A DNA stretch of 64,000 nt from Anagrus nilaparvatae (taxonomy: Eukaryota > Arthropoda > Insecta > Hymenoptera > Mymaridae). The DNA is taken from positions 746,501 through 810,500 of the forward strand of contig JAKSXM010000007.1 of NCBI GenBank assembly GCA_022575985.1, written 5' to 3'. Under the pieces are notes generated by a model. The model saw nothing but the letters and a program-made list of their open reading frames with translations. It searched no databases and had not been told where the DNA came from. Positions within the stretch are counted from its first letter, which is position 1, and each line of letters starts with the position of its first letter. The position numbers and the translations under genes are program-made. Of this stretch, positions 19,645 to 30,929 are shown piece after piece.

Positions 19645-20637
19645 ATGTCATCCACATGTGCTTCTTGTGATGAATTATTAACTCCACCAATATTACCATG
19701 CAATTGCTGCAGTAAATTATATCACTTTAGTGTTTCCTGTGCCAAATTAACTGTCACTGAAGTTAGAGCACTTGAATTAAAATCACCTACATTATTATAC
19801 TTTTGTCAAGATTGCAAAAATAATGGTGGGTTAAAGCAAGTATTTGTGGATACTCTATCAAATGTGAGTAGTGAATTTCATAAATTCACTGTAGCTTTTG
19901 GATCAGTTGATAAAGCTTGTGAGACCATTCTAAAGAATAAAAATGATATAATTGAAATAAATAAAAAGATTGATAATATAAGCAGCTCGTCCAGTACAAC
20001 CACTGCTAATAATGAGTTAGAAATTATTCAAGAAGTTGAAGAAAGATTTATCAAGAAAAATAACATCATTCTCTATAAGGTCAAAGATACTAATAATTTA
20101 CAAGAGGACTGCAGTTCTTTATTTAAAATTTTTGCTTCCATTGGAATTATATTAAGCATAAAAAATGCAACAAGGTTGGGTAAATATTTGGAGAATTCTG
20201 AAAACTGTAGACCACTACTCATTAAGTTAAGCAATAATGAAGATGTAGATATTGTTTACAAAAATAAAAACAAATTTAACAATATTGATATCCGCAAGGA
20301 CAAAACCAAGAAACAACGTGATGCATTCAAGAATGCTGCTCATGAACTTAATGAAAGAGTCAAAAATGGTGAAAAGAACCTTGTTATAAAAATTGTAAAT
20401 AATATTCCTGCAGTCATAGAAAACGTTAACAACAACGATTCAATGGTTAATTTAAATAATCAAATTCATCAAGCCTCAAGTACAAATAGTTTAGTTAATG
20501 CTTCAAATGATGTTATAAATTCTCCAATCACTAAAAGGAAAGCTGACGAAAGTATTTCTCTTGATTCTAGTGAAAATTCACAAAATATTAATGAAAAAGC
20601 AAAAAAATTAAAAAATTCTGATCATCCAAAAAACTAA
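19645..20637 (+). CDS. LINE ORF1: PHD-like zinc finger and nucleic-acid-binding protein
   Basis: 330 residues, starting at an ATG after a stop-rich leader. Residues 1-58 form a PHD-like zinc finger with all ligands (CASC at 5-8, CNCC, H, C, and a final CQDC). A helical segment follows with possible coiled coil (about 65-115), then a region reading EERFIKKNNIILYKV...RLGKYLENSENCRPLLIKL. That region resembles the RRM-like or Transposase_22-type domain of ORF1 proteins (from memory). A Lys-rich and Ser/Asn-rich tail carries a possible nuclear signal (ITKRKADE). ORF1 proteins coat the element RNA. The frame is intact. It ends in AAA AAC TAA, part of a slippery heptamer leading into ORF2. Confidence 0.85.
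   Translation: MSSTCASCDELLTPPILPCNCCSKLYHFSVSCAKLTVTEVRALELKSPTLLYFCQDCKNNGGLKQVFVDTLSNVSSEFHKFTVAFGSVDKACETILKNKNDIIEINKKIDNISSSSSTTTANNELEIIQEVEERFIKKNNIILYKVKDTNNLQEDCSSLFKIFASIGIILSIKNATRLGKYLENSENCRPLLIKLSNNEDVDIVYKNKNKFNNIDIRKDKTKKQRDAFKNAAHELNERVKNGEKNLVIKIVNNIPAVIENVNNNDSMVNLNNQIHQASSTNSLVNASNDVINSPITKRKADESISLDSSENSQNINEKAKKLKNSDHPKN
20628..20634 (+). other. candidate -1 ribosomal frameshift site A_AAA_AAC
   Basis: ORF1 codons are CCA AAA AAC TAA, so A_AAA_AAC is in the correct phase for -1 slippage, and the zero-frame stop follows at once. The -1 frame reads CTA AAT ATT TAT TAT CAG AAT GTT AGG (LNIYYQNVR), the conserved start of the endonuclease. I have not folded the downstream sequence for a stimulator. 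Confidence 0.6.
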
Positions 20638-23215
20638 ATATTTATTATCAGAATGTTAGGAGCATTAGAAACAAATTAAATGATGTATCAACCAACGTCA
20701 AACTTTCTGCAATCAACTATGACGTAATCATCTTCACAGAAACATGGCTCAATGTAGATATTAGTTCTACAGAAATTGATCTAAAAAATTATGTAATCTA
20801 TAGATATGATAAAAATGCAACTGTTGCATCCAGAGGAGGTGGTGTTATGATTGCAATGAGTAAAAAATTTAACAGTTCAATATGTAAAATACTAAATGAT
20901 GATGCAACAACATTTGACCAGCTTTTTGTTATTGTTAAACATAATAATTTTTCAACGATAGTAGGCGCAGTGTATATACCCCCACTTATGACATCAATAT
21001 TTACCAAGACCACATTATGTACATGGAAGATCTTAACAATTACTACAAAAACTGCAATTTTATCATAATGGGTGATTTTAATTTAACTGAAGTTAGCTGG
21101 AAAAATAATTCTTTCTCATTCAATAACAAAACTACATCCTTTACAAAGAACTGTTGCAACATTCTGATAAATGCTTATAAAAATTTTAACATGCTCCAGT
21201 ATAATGAGATTTTTAATGTTTGTGATAATGTGCTAGATTTAGTGTTTTCAAATAACAATTCAAAAATTTATATATCTACTGATGTTTTCACTAAACTTGA
21301 TAATTTTCATCCTGCTTTACATTGTGAAATACACCGTAATAAATTTTATAATAATAATGTTGATCTCTTAAGCTATGATTTTTGTAAATATAATTTAAAA
21401 AAAATGTGATTATATAAAAATAAACTCTCAACTTAATACTGTGGATTGGGATACGGTATTTAATGATTTGATAATGCTATTGATGCAACCTGTAGTTTTT
21501 ATAATATCTTACATAAAATTATTAATGAAAATGTTCCTAAACTTAGACTTAAAAAATCATTTTTTCCAATATGGTTTTCAAAGGAACTTAAAAATTTAAT
21601 ATTTTGCAAAAAAATAATGCACAGAAAATATAAAAAAGCAAAATTAGATGGTAAAAAAACTGAGTCATATAAATATTACTTCAATTTTTGTTCGATTAGA
21701 AACAATTGCAAAATAGAAGCAAGTAGGTGTTATGAGTTGTACATTAATAATATCCAAAATAGTATCCACAAAAATCCTCGTACTTTTTGGAATTACATTG
21801 AAAATAAGAGGTCAAGTAGAGAATTTCCTAATGTTATGAGTTTAAATGATGTAACTGCTAATAGTTCATTTGATATAAGCAATTTATTTGCTAAATATTT
21901 TGGCAGTGTTTACACTGATAATTTTAAGGAAATCAATAACAATAATAATACTGAAAGCTTTATCGAATATGAAACTTTTATTAATAATTTTAAAAAAATT
22001 GATCCAATTGATGAAAAGTTTTTTGACATCACAGTTAATGAAATAGAAACCAGTATTAAACTTTTAAAAAATTCTTATGAAATAGGCCCAGATGGTGTCC
22101 CAGCTGTCTTTATTAAAGGCTGCTGTTCAACCTTAACCAAACCTCTTTTTATACTTTTTAATTTGTCCCTACGCACTGGCTTAAATCATCCATTTTGGAA
22201 GTCGGCCTACATCACACCTTATTTTAAAAATAAAGGATCTCAGCAAATGATTGACAACTACAGACCTGTTGCAATTATGAGCCCCATTCCCAAAATGTTG
22301 GATTCTATTTTTTGTAACAAATTAAAATCTCTAATTGGTAGTCTGATTTCTGATCGGCAGCATGGTTTCATGAGTAACAGATCTACTGTTTCTAACCTGT
22401 CTATTTTTACTAATTACTTATTTAGCTCTATTAAAACCAAGTCTCAAGTTGATACAATATATTTAGATTTTAAAAAAGCCTTTGATCTAGTTGATCATGG
22501 AGTTTTGCTGCTGAAAATGAAGGGTTATGGGTTTCCTCAAATCTTCATTAACTGGCTATCAGACTACCTTACTATAAGAATTTTAAATGTTAATATTAAT
22601 GGAACAATATCTGACCCATTTATTGCTGGCTCTGGGGTACCTCAGGGATCACATTTGGGACCGATATTGTTTTTAGTTTTTATTGATGACATTATAGAAT
22701 TTATTAAATTCTCTCAAATTTTACTATTTGCTGATGACATTAAGCTTTTTAATAAAATTGATGATTATACTGATTATAAGCATCTCCAAGAATATTTAAA
22801 CAATATAATTAACTGGTGTTCATTAAACAAATTAAATTTAAATTTAAAAAAATGTTTTTCTGTTTCTTATGGTCGCTTTATTTCATTTAATTTTGATTAC
22901 CAATTGGCTGATGATGTTTATTGTCAAAAAGCTGATGTCATAACCGATCTTGGTGTAATCATGGATCAGAAGTTAAGTTTTAGTGAACACATAACATCAG
23001 TGGTCAGTAAGGCTAATAGATCCTGGGGATTCATCCAAAGACATTCTGGTAGTTTTAACTCTAATACTATCAGGATGTTATATTTCAGTTTTGTAAAATC
23101 TATAATTATGTATGCTTCTAACATTTGGTGTCCTGTTTATGATTGCTCTAAGAAAGACTTGAGAGAATTAACCATAGAGCGGTTAGATATCTGGCATATG
23201 TGCATTTCTACGAGA
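20634..23215 (+). pseudogene. LINE ORF2: endonuclease and reverse transcriptase, frameshifted
   Basis: Endonuclease motifs run from 20640 (IYYQNVRSIRNKL, FTETWL, RGGGVMIAMS), continue in another frame near 21017-21409 (NFIIMGDFNLTEVSW, DNVLDLVFS), then in a third frame from 21617 to about 23215. The reverse transcriptase shows YEIGPDGVPAVFIKGC, YRPVAIMSPIPK, IYLDFKKAFDLVDHG (catalytic Asp), GSGVPQGSHLGPILFLVFID and LLFADDIKLF (catalytic DD). At least three frame changes make it inactive. The frame is lost at about 23150, where it meets the core of the palindrome (RELTIERLDIW here, against LERINHRAVIYLAY in the inverted copy, which keeps the older reading). Confidence 0.85.
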
Positions 23216-25098
23216 AAGTACTTTTTATGAGCACCAAAAATGAAGAAAAAAAAATTTACGAGGCCGTGACTGCCACCATCATTTTCTGGTAGTTTGAACC
23301 CTTTAAAATGCAAAAGAAAGCGTGAACACGAAATCGGCGATGGATGCCAAAAAGATTTTGCCACTTATATCAAAAACCGCGTTTTTCGTATCTGAGCTAC
23401 CCAAAATTTTAAAAATAACTTTTTAGGTAAATAAAATTTTTAAAATCTAAGTAAAAAATCTGATTGCCAGGGAAAAATCAGTCCAGAGGAAAAAAAAACT
23501 TTTCTTTTTTCGATGAAATTTAGCCAAGTTATCGTCAATTTAAGATTTTGCCCAAATTCGTCTTAAAAAAGATTGAAATTTTATTGAAAAAATCTGTTTC
23601 TGAACTTTAAGCATGCATTAATCGCTTGATTTTCATCGTAAAATAATAATTTTTTTTTTTATCCGATGTATTTTTCCCTAGCAATTCATTTCTTTATGAA
23701 AAAAATCATTTTTATGTACCAAATTTCAATTTTTAGGCCAAAAGCCTTTGGAAACTGTAAATAGCAAAATTTACTTAACACAGTTTTTGACCTAAAAATT
23801 GAAATTTGGTCAATAAAAAAGATTTTTTTCTTGAACAAATGAACACTCAGGAAAAAATTAAATGATTTAAAAAAAAAAATTATTATTTTACGATGAAAAT
23901 CAATCTAGTAATGCATATTATTGATGAAATTTTTCTTAAAAATGATTGAAATTCTATTGAAATATGCCTGTTTCTGAACTTAAAATATGCATTACTAGCT
24001 TGATTTTCATCGTAAAATAATAAATTTTTTTTTAAAATCGATTAATTTTTCCCTGGAAATTCATTTCTTCAAGAAAGAAATCATTTTTATTGACCATATT
24101 TCAATTTTTAGGTCAAAAACTGTGTTAGTAAATTTTGCTATTTACAGTTTTCAAAGGCTTTTGGCCTAAAAATTGAAATTTGGTACATAAAAATGATTTT
24201 ATTCATAAAGAAATGAATTGCTAGGGAAAAATACATCGGTTTAAAAAAAAAAATTATTATTTTACGATGAAAATCAAGCGAGTAATGCATGCTTAAAGTT
24301 CAGAAACAGACTTTTTTCAATAAAATTTCAATCTTTTTTAAGACGAATTTGGGCAAAATCTTAAATGGACAATAACTTGGCTAAATTTCATCGAAAAAAG
24401 AAAAGTTTTTTTTTCCTCTGGACTGATTTTTCCCTGGCAATCAGATTTTTTACTTAGATTTTAAAAATTTTATTTACCTAAAAAGTTATTTTTAAAATTT
24501 TGGGTAGCTCAGATACGAAAAACGCGGTTTTTGATATAAGTGGCAAAATCTTTTTGGCATCCATCGCCGATTTCGTGTTCACGCTTTTTTTTGCATTCTA
24601 AAGGGTTCAAACTACCAGAAAATCATGGTGGCAGTCGCGGCCTCGTAAATTTTTTTTTCTTCATTTTTGGTGCTCATAAAAAGTTTTTTCTCGTAGAAAT
24701 GCACATATGCCAGATATATAACCGCTCTATGGTTAATTCTCTCAAGTCTTTCCATAGAGCAATCATAAACAGGACACCAAATGTTAGAAGCATACATAAT
24801 TATAGATTTTACAAAACTGAAATATAACATCCTGATAGTATTAGAGTTAAAACTACCAGAATGTCTTTGGATGAATCCCCAGGATCTATTAGCCTTACTG
24901 ACCACTGATGTTATGTGTTCACTAAAACTTAACTTCTGATCCATGATTACACCAAGATCGGTTATGACATCAGTTTTTTGACAATAAACATCATCAGCCA
25001 ATTGGTAATCAAAATTAAATGAAATAAAGCGACCATAAGAAACAGAAAAACATTTTTTTAAATTTAAATTTAATTTGTTTAATGAACACCAGTTAATT
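22806..25098. repeat. 2.3-kb near-perfect palindrome containing duplicated reverse-transcriptase sequence
   Basis: Paired positions sum to about 47905 (centre near 23952). The outer 400 bases of each arm are reverse transcriptase coding sequence: 22806-23215 in plus orientation and about 24690-25098 inverted. The translations of both arms agree almost residue for residue (INWCSLNKLNLNLKKCFSVS in both). The inner parts (23220-24690) are non-coding, AT-rich and also symmetric, with sub-repeats such as cttgattttcatcgtaaaat. Spacer at the centre is minimal. After the right arm, normal reverse transcriptase C-terminal coding resumes. Confidence 0.93.
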
Positions 25099-25099
25099 A

Positions 25100-25482
25100 A
25101 CACATATAAGTCAGGAACCCCCATGGACAAGTATGACCATGATTACACCAGTATGGCAAGGAAATTGGCTATACCAACCATTGAATCTTCAATGAAAGCC
25201 AGTGATGTTATTTTTACTCATAAAATTATGAATGGAGAAATTAATTCCCCCACTCTATACAATTTATACCCTATTAACAACTCTGATAATTATCAGTTGA
25301 GGTGTAAATTTCCATTTAAAAATGATACTATTAAGTCTAAGTACCTAGAAGGGGAGATGATCCGAAGATCATCGACCCTATATAACTATTGTTACAAAAA
25401 AATTCCTAAAATTCTAAAATCGAATTCTAAAACCACCACAGTTGCACACCACATTAAAAAGACTATGCATGAATATGGTTAA
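25100..25482 (+). pseudogene. C-terminal part of the second LINE's ORF2
   Basis: The frame from about 25123 encodes MDKYDHDYTSMARKLAIPTI, then FTHKIMNGEINSP, PFKNDTIKSKY and a typical LINE C-terminal end (VAHHIKKTMHEYG). In an intact element it would follow the YASNIWCPVYDCS segment closely; here the palindrome lies in between. Confidence 0.8.
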
Positions 25483-25885
25483 TCCTTACTTTTTCTTCTT
25501 ACCTTTTACGTAACCATATTCTAGCATTGTCTTTTATTTTTATACTTTATGTTATGTTACTTTTATTTTGATATTTAAAACTATTTATGTGCAATTTAAA
25601 AAATTATTGTTGAGAGATTATTAAAATAACTTTTTTTTACTAACTATTTATTGTATAATTATTTTTAATTCAAATTTTGTAGAAATCACATAATATTTTT
25701 ATTTTGTTAAAAAGGGAAACCGTTAATAAATTAATAAATAAATAAATAAATAAATAATTTTCGAAATTTTAAATTTCCCATCTTTTTATAAAACGAAATG
25801 AAAATTCTAACTTGATTTTTAAGTTCTTCAGAAAAATTTGATAAAAAAAACTATTTTTAAATATTTTCTATATTATATTATGCTT

Positions 25886-25920
25886 CTGAATGAGGGTTGA
25901 AGGTTTCAATCGAAACGTCG
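25886..25920 (+). ncRNA. degenerate hammerhead-ribozyme-like motif
   Basis: CTGAATGA, a short hairpin (TTGAA-ggt-TTCAA) and CGAAACGTC stand in hammerhead order: core box 1, stem II, GAAA box, then a GTC cleavage triplet. Box 1 has one extra A compared with CTGATGA, so this copy would be weak or inactive. It lies just after the LINE, next to the right arm of the inverted repeat. Confidence 0.25.
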
Positions 25921-26079
25921 AGCAAAAAATCAAATAATTGATTAAATTTTTATTTACACCTTGTCTGTTAAGATGTACATTATAATTATTTATTTAAAAA
26001 AAAACTATTTTCCCTATACACAGAAAACCACAAATTTGAAAGTAAAAATAAAAGAAAAGAATTTCCCAGTGTTTTAAAA

Positions 26080-26398
26080 ATTTGCTTTAAAAAAATTTTA
26101 TCCTTTCGTATTTTAGTTTTTTTTGGCTTTCCTCGATGTTTTTCCAAAAACTTACGCCCGATATGACTTTTGATAGGAAGTTTCAGCTATTTCCTATTGT
26201 TGAAAATAGTTTTTGAGCTCTTTTATGAGTGTAAAAATGTACTCAGATTTTTTTTAAAAATTTGAAAATATTTTTAATTCAAAAAACAGCTGCTATTTGA
26301 AAAGTTTTTAAACCAGAACCATAAAAATTAGCACGATGTAATATTTTAACATACTGAATCCAGCCAAATCGAATTTTTTAAACATTCACCTTTTTTTA
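26080..26398. repeat. right arm of an old inverted repeat flanking the second LINE
   Basis: Reverse complement of 19216-19560 at about four fifths identity by eye (for example acagctgctatttgaaaagt against the inverse of acttttgaaaaagcagctgt). Confidence 0.75.
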
Positions 26399-27366
26399 GT
26401 TCATTTTAATAATTATTGGAATAACTTTTCGCTATGTGAAAATAGTCAAACCCATATTAATATCAGGTGAAAGTATATGGAATACTGTGTCTTTACTCTC
26501 ATATAGTCACAGGTCTTAAGTTACGAGCTATAGTCGGAACGGCTCACATTTTCCGATTTTCCGACTTTGCACGAAAAAATTTAAAAAAACAAAACCGTAT
26601 ATAAAATCGGTCAAAGATTTTAAAAATTCATAGAGACGGCTAGTAAATTGAAGACATCTGTGCAAAGTTACAGCTCAATCAGAAGACCCTAACTGCAAGT
26701 CAACGTACATCTCACATGGAATCAGCCTGTAGCAAGTTAATATTTTTCTTGGTTCAAAGTTTTAGAAGTGGCATAAAAATTTGTTTTCAGTGTAGAAAAC
26801 ACAGTAATTCGAGCCTAATCTTCGATTACCATTATTTTTTATGATTTATAATTTATTATTTCATAATTTTTTTAACTATTTACTATTTAATTGTCAATCT
26901 TAAAAATTTAAAAAGTTTTTATAAATTTCAAAAATAATCTCTCTATATCATGACCAACACTGTTTGAAATAATTTGTTACTAAAACTTACCACTTCTTGA
27001 TTGAATTTTTACAAAGTAAATTGTTAAAATAAATAATCAAAATTTATTAATTAAAATCATTTTTTAGGTCTGTAAATTATTTTATAATATTTTTGTCTTC
27101 TAAGTTGCTAAGAAACTAACTTTAAATCCTGCTTTAAAAGTAACTAACTTGTAAAAAATATTATTTGTAATGATTTCTTTAATTATAATTGATGAGGTAA
27201 AACAGTAGTTATTCTGGGGTTATCAATAATAATTCATTTTAAAAAATGTCAAAATATATGTTCAAAATGTAATAACTTCCTGCTCACTTGGAAAAAGTCG
27301 ATAAATTATAACACAATTATACAAATGTTTAAATTTTTTATATTTTTATAACCAGCAACTGCTGTT
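26399..27366. other. intergenic, no gene seen
   Basis: AT-rich DNA with many stops in all frames and no repeat or splice-compatible exon that I can support. Confidence 0.4.
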
Positions 27367-28803
27367 TTAGGGCGCTGTTTCGACTGGTAATCCACCCAAC
27401 AGAAAATCAGCAATTGGTCGAACTAAAATTTTGAGTATTGCTTCTATAATTTTCCCAAAATATGGTATTGGAAAACCTAATACTAGTACTGGTATAAGAT
27501 CAACTGGAAGTATTTTCAACAGTTGTATACTAAAAGTGTAATAAATCCATTTTCTGGTTCACCGCTACATTCACCACCATGCTCTTCTGTTATCCGACAT
27601 GGAAAACTGCCATCGAAAAAAACTCTTGATACAAAAGTGTTGATAAGTTGGTTGAAAAAAATTACATAAGAACCAAATTAGTTTAAATTTATTTTGATCG
27701 GACTGCCAAAAACTGGAATTTTTCCAAGAAGTTTGGCTAAGTTTGATAATTTAAAAATGCTTTCTAATGATTGCATTTCGTCATCGGCTGCAAAATTAAA
27801 ATTTATATAGAATTAATATGCAGGAATACTTTTTGCTATTATAAATTATAAATTTATCTACATAAAAAAAAATACACAAGCGAAATTTGATGATTTTTTT
27901 CATTTTAAAATTACTGCAAAAAATTTTTTGCGCTCTCTTTTCTATTAATTTTAAGTCATTTGAAATCGATTAAAAGATTGAAAAAATCTATCAGCCATAA
28001 GCGGATTTAGCATTCTTAAAAAATAAACTCGTCTAATTCACATTTTTATAATTGAAATATGCTTATACCAAGAGGCAGTACTTTTGTAATATTACATGGG
28101 ATGATTACTTTGCTCGAAAAATGCAATAGTGACGTCCTATTACTCCATTACTTTTTGTAATGAGTAATGAGATTTAGCTAACGATTATGCCATTACTAAT
28201 TACTTTTTGCAATGGCCATTTTCTATTAAAAATTACAAAAAAGTAATGAATGTTACATTATAGCATATAATTAATTTTTTTAACATTCAAACTTTATTAA
28301 AAAGGTCAAAAAATTAGTTATTCTCTGTAATTTATCACAAATTTTTGTAATTTTTAATGGATAATAGCCATTACTATTAATTTTTATAATAATTAATGGT
28401 AAAAGTCCATTATTCATTAGAAAAAGTAATGGGTAATAGCAAAATCCCTTTAATAATATGAAGTTTTAACGTCTGTATGATACATTTTAATAAATATATT
28501 GCACGATCTTAACAGACAGACAATGCTGGGTGGAGAAATCAAGGAGAAAACAATAAAAATTTCCATAATTTACACAACTCAAGTCAATTACTTAATTACT
28601 GAAGTTTGAAAGAAATCAGAAATCCACAATGAATTTATAAATTGGAAAAAATTTAAAGAAATTGAAAGATTAGGTAAACTTGAATTTATTTTAATTTTAA
28701 AGAATTGAAGTACGAAAAATTTATTGAACTTACCATTGGCCAAATTAAAAAATAATAAGCCAAAACCTAAAATGACGAACAACTGTTTATTAATTAAAAC
28801 CAT
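27367..28803 (-). pseudogene. secreted FPCRI-family member, inactivated copy
   Basis: Exon 1 is 28803-28734, an intact signal peptide (MVLINKQLFVILGFGLLFFN) with donor GTAAGTTC and phase 1. Exon 2 is 27787-27367 after a TTTTGCAG acceptor. Exon 2 shows ADDEMQSLESIFKLSNLAKL, INTFVSRVFFDGSFPCRIT, GECSG and ends GGLPVETAP, as in the genes at 4388-5148 and 9066-9490. An in-frame TAA (27680-27678, inside the block that reads FLNTIGS in its relatives) interrupts it. A one-base shift near 27540 then brings a TGA soon after. The remaining sequence is well conserved, so inactivation is fairly recent. This is the only member with two exons that is clearly dead. Confidence 0.85.
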
Positions 28804-28930
28804 CTTGAAAAAATTTTCTTTGGTAAGATAAGGATGTTGTACTCAACGACTGAATAGGAAAATTAGTTTTACAAAAAATTTAGTATCAACTAATTTTCCT
28901 TCAGCAATAAACACAAATTTATATAGATAA
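28804..28930 (-). promoter_or_regulatory. putative promoter of the pseudogenised secreted gene
   Basis: Minus-strand TATATAAAT at about 28925-28917 is followed by TGCTGAAGGAAAATT. The gene at 4388-5148 has a similar arrangement upstream (TATAAAT near 5412, then TCAGCAGGAAAATT near 5390). Shared promoter layout is an inference from two copies. Confidence 0.35.
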
Positions 28931-29735
28931 ATAATTTACAAAATTAATCCTTAATTATTAAAATTATTAAAATTATTTTTTAAGGATGTAAAATTTTCCT
29001 GGTGAAAAGCAGCTATTCGGTCATTAATATTAAGTGACAAATTTTAATGTTTAAAAAAAATATTTTAATTTCTTTGCCCATTCTAATAATTTCAATAACG
29101 ATTCAGAGGAAGGTTTTGAAGTATGTAGAATCCCCTGCAAAAATTTTTATGTAAGTCTCGTGAAACTATTTTTTTAAATTGCAAACAGTTAAATAATTAT
29201 TGCTAATACATATAATTAATTATATTTTGTCCTACGATTCAAAAAAATAAAGACTTCAATAAAATCAAGGGTAATAATTTTTTTCGTTATCTATGAGCAA
29301 ATATTCTATACAACAGCCATTCATTAAAATTCATTAAACTATTAAAAGAATAATTAATATTATTTAAGTTTAAATTTTTATTGAATTTATTATCAGTTTT
29401 ACGAAATACTGCTCTGTGTTTGAGGGAAACCATTATTAGAATTCTATTTTTTAATTTTTACTTGAATAAAACGGACAAATAACATGTACTACCATTGCAT
29501 CACACAGGGTTAATATTTATTTTTCGCGTTCTTATCATTAAAACAAATTTTATTCATCTTTTCAATTGACAAAGAACGATCAATTCACCTTGAATATTTA
29601 AAATATTTTTAGGCAATAATGTTATCTGCTTTTTTTAAATTTTTTATTGACAAAATTTTAATAAATATATAAAAAATAGATATTTTTAAATTTTAGAGGA
29701 TTTAGAAATCATAAAAGTCAACATATAATTTTCGG
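28931..29735. other. intergenic, no gene seen
   Basis: AT-rich, no supported ORF. It lies between the head-to-head start of the dead secreted gene (minus) and the lipase gene (plus). Confidence 0.4.
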
Positions 29736-29743
29736 TATAAAAA
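29736..29743 (+). promoter_or_regulatory. TATA box of the lipase gene
   Basis: TATAAAAA lies 83 bases upstream of the lipase ATG (29819), at a distance compatible with a short 5' UTR. Confidence 0.5.
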
Positions 29744-30925
29744 CTGTTGAGAATATGAAAAATTATTTAAGTTTAATTTAACTTTTAACATTTAACATTA
29801 AAAAATACGAGCTAAATAATGGTTTCTAAAATCACTCTAATTTTAGTCGCTATAATTGCAATATATGGTAAGACTTTTAAAATTATTGATTTAGCTTTCG
29901 CAAATACTTAAATTAATTTGTATACGCATTTTAATGATATTTCAAAAAAAATTTATGCTTGTACTAATAAAATTTTTTTTCAAATACAGAATCAAATTAC
30001 TTAATTGGAGTTACTGGAAATCCTCAGTCAAAATGTGTCACCGATTTTGAATATGCCGGCGATAACAAGAAACCTGTAAAAGTAAAATTACCTAGCAGTT
30101 ACAAAAAAAAACCAAAAACGAATACTGTAAACTATGGAATAAAATTTACATTGTTCAGCAAACCTGCGGATGTAGGCCAGCGACTTTATCTTGATGATGA
30201 TCAATCATTGAGATCTAGTCAATTTAATCCTAATGCACCAACTTTTATTATTACTCATGGTTGGTTGAGTGATCAAAATGGTCCTTCTTGTCAGAAAATT
30301 AAAGATGGTAAATAAGTTTAAATTAGAGAAATATTAATTACTAATTAATTTTATCACGTTTGAAAAATCTGTAAATGAGATCTTAATTTTGTATAAAAAA
30401 ACATAAATAAAATTTTTTTCAGAGTATCTAAAACATGGGGCCTACAATGTTATCCTTATTGACTGGAGCTATTATTCCATGAACCTCGATTACATTGAAG
30501 TTGTATCTAAAATATCAGATATTGGGGTATACGTTGGTAAAATGTTAAAATTTCTGATAACTAAGGGTGGAATGAAAGAAGCTGTAACAACACTCGTAGG
30601 TCACTCAATGGGAGCTCATATAGTTGGCATAGCGGGTTACCACATCCAAAATTCTTATCGCAAGCAAGTTAAATTTGTATTTGGTAAATTTATGAATATT
30701 TTTTAAAATATATAAAAAGCTGAGAATATTTTATGAAACTTATTGAATTATTTCAGGTTTAGACCCAGCTAATCCCTTATTTTGTACATTTATGGATGAC
30801 GAAAAAACAAGAATATCAACAAAATCAGGCCAATACGTTGAAATAATTCATACTAATACTGGTATCTTGGGAATCGAAGAACCTCTTGGTCATGCTGACT
30901 TTTATCCAAATAATGGGTATGATCA

Positions 30926-30929
30926 AGCT
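30926..30929 (+). repeat. target-site duplication of the LTR element, left copy
   Basis: AGCT, repeated at 36932-36935. A four-base duplication is usual for many Ty3/Gypsy-type elements. Confidence 0.75.

Larger units (their letters stand above)
19600..25760 (+). mobile_element. non-LTR retrotransposon (CR1/L2-like) with PHD-type ORF1, disrupted
   Basis: Plus-strand element with ORF1 (19645-20637), ORF2 in the -1 frame (from 20634; several frameshifts) and a 3' end in an (AAAT)n tail at about 25730-25757. A 2.3-kb palindrome (22806-25098) splits the reverse transcriptase from its C-terminal part (25100-25482). The whole element sits between diverged inverted-repeat arms at 19216-19560 and 26080-26398. 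I could not identify target duplications. Confidence 0.85.
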
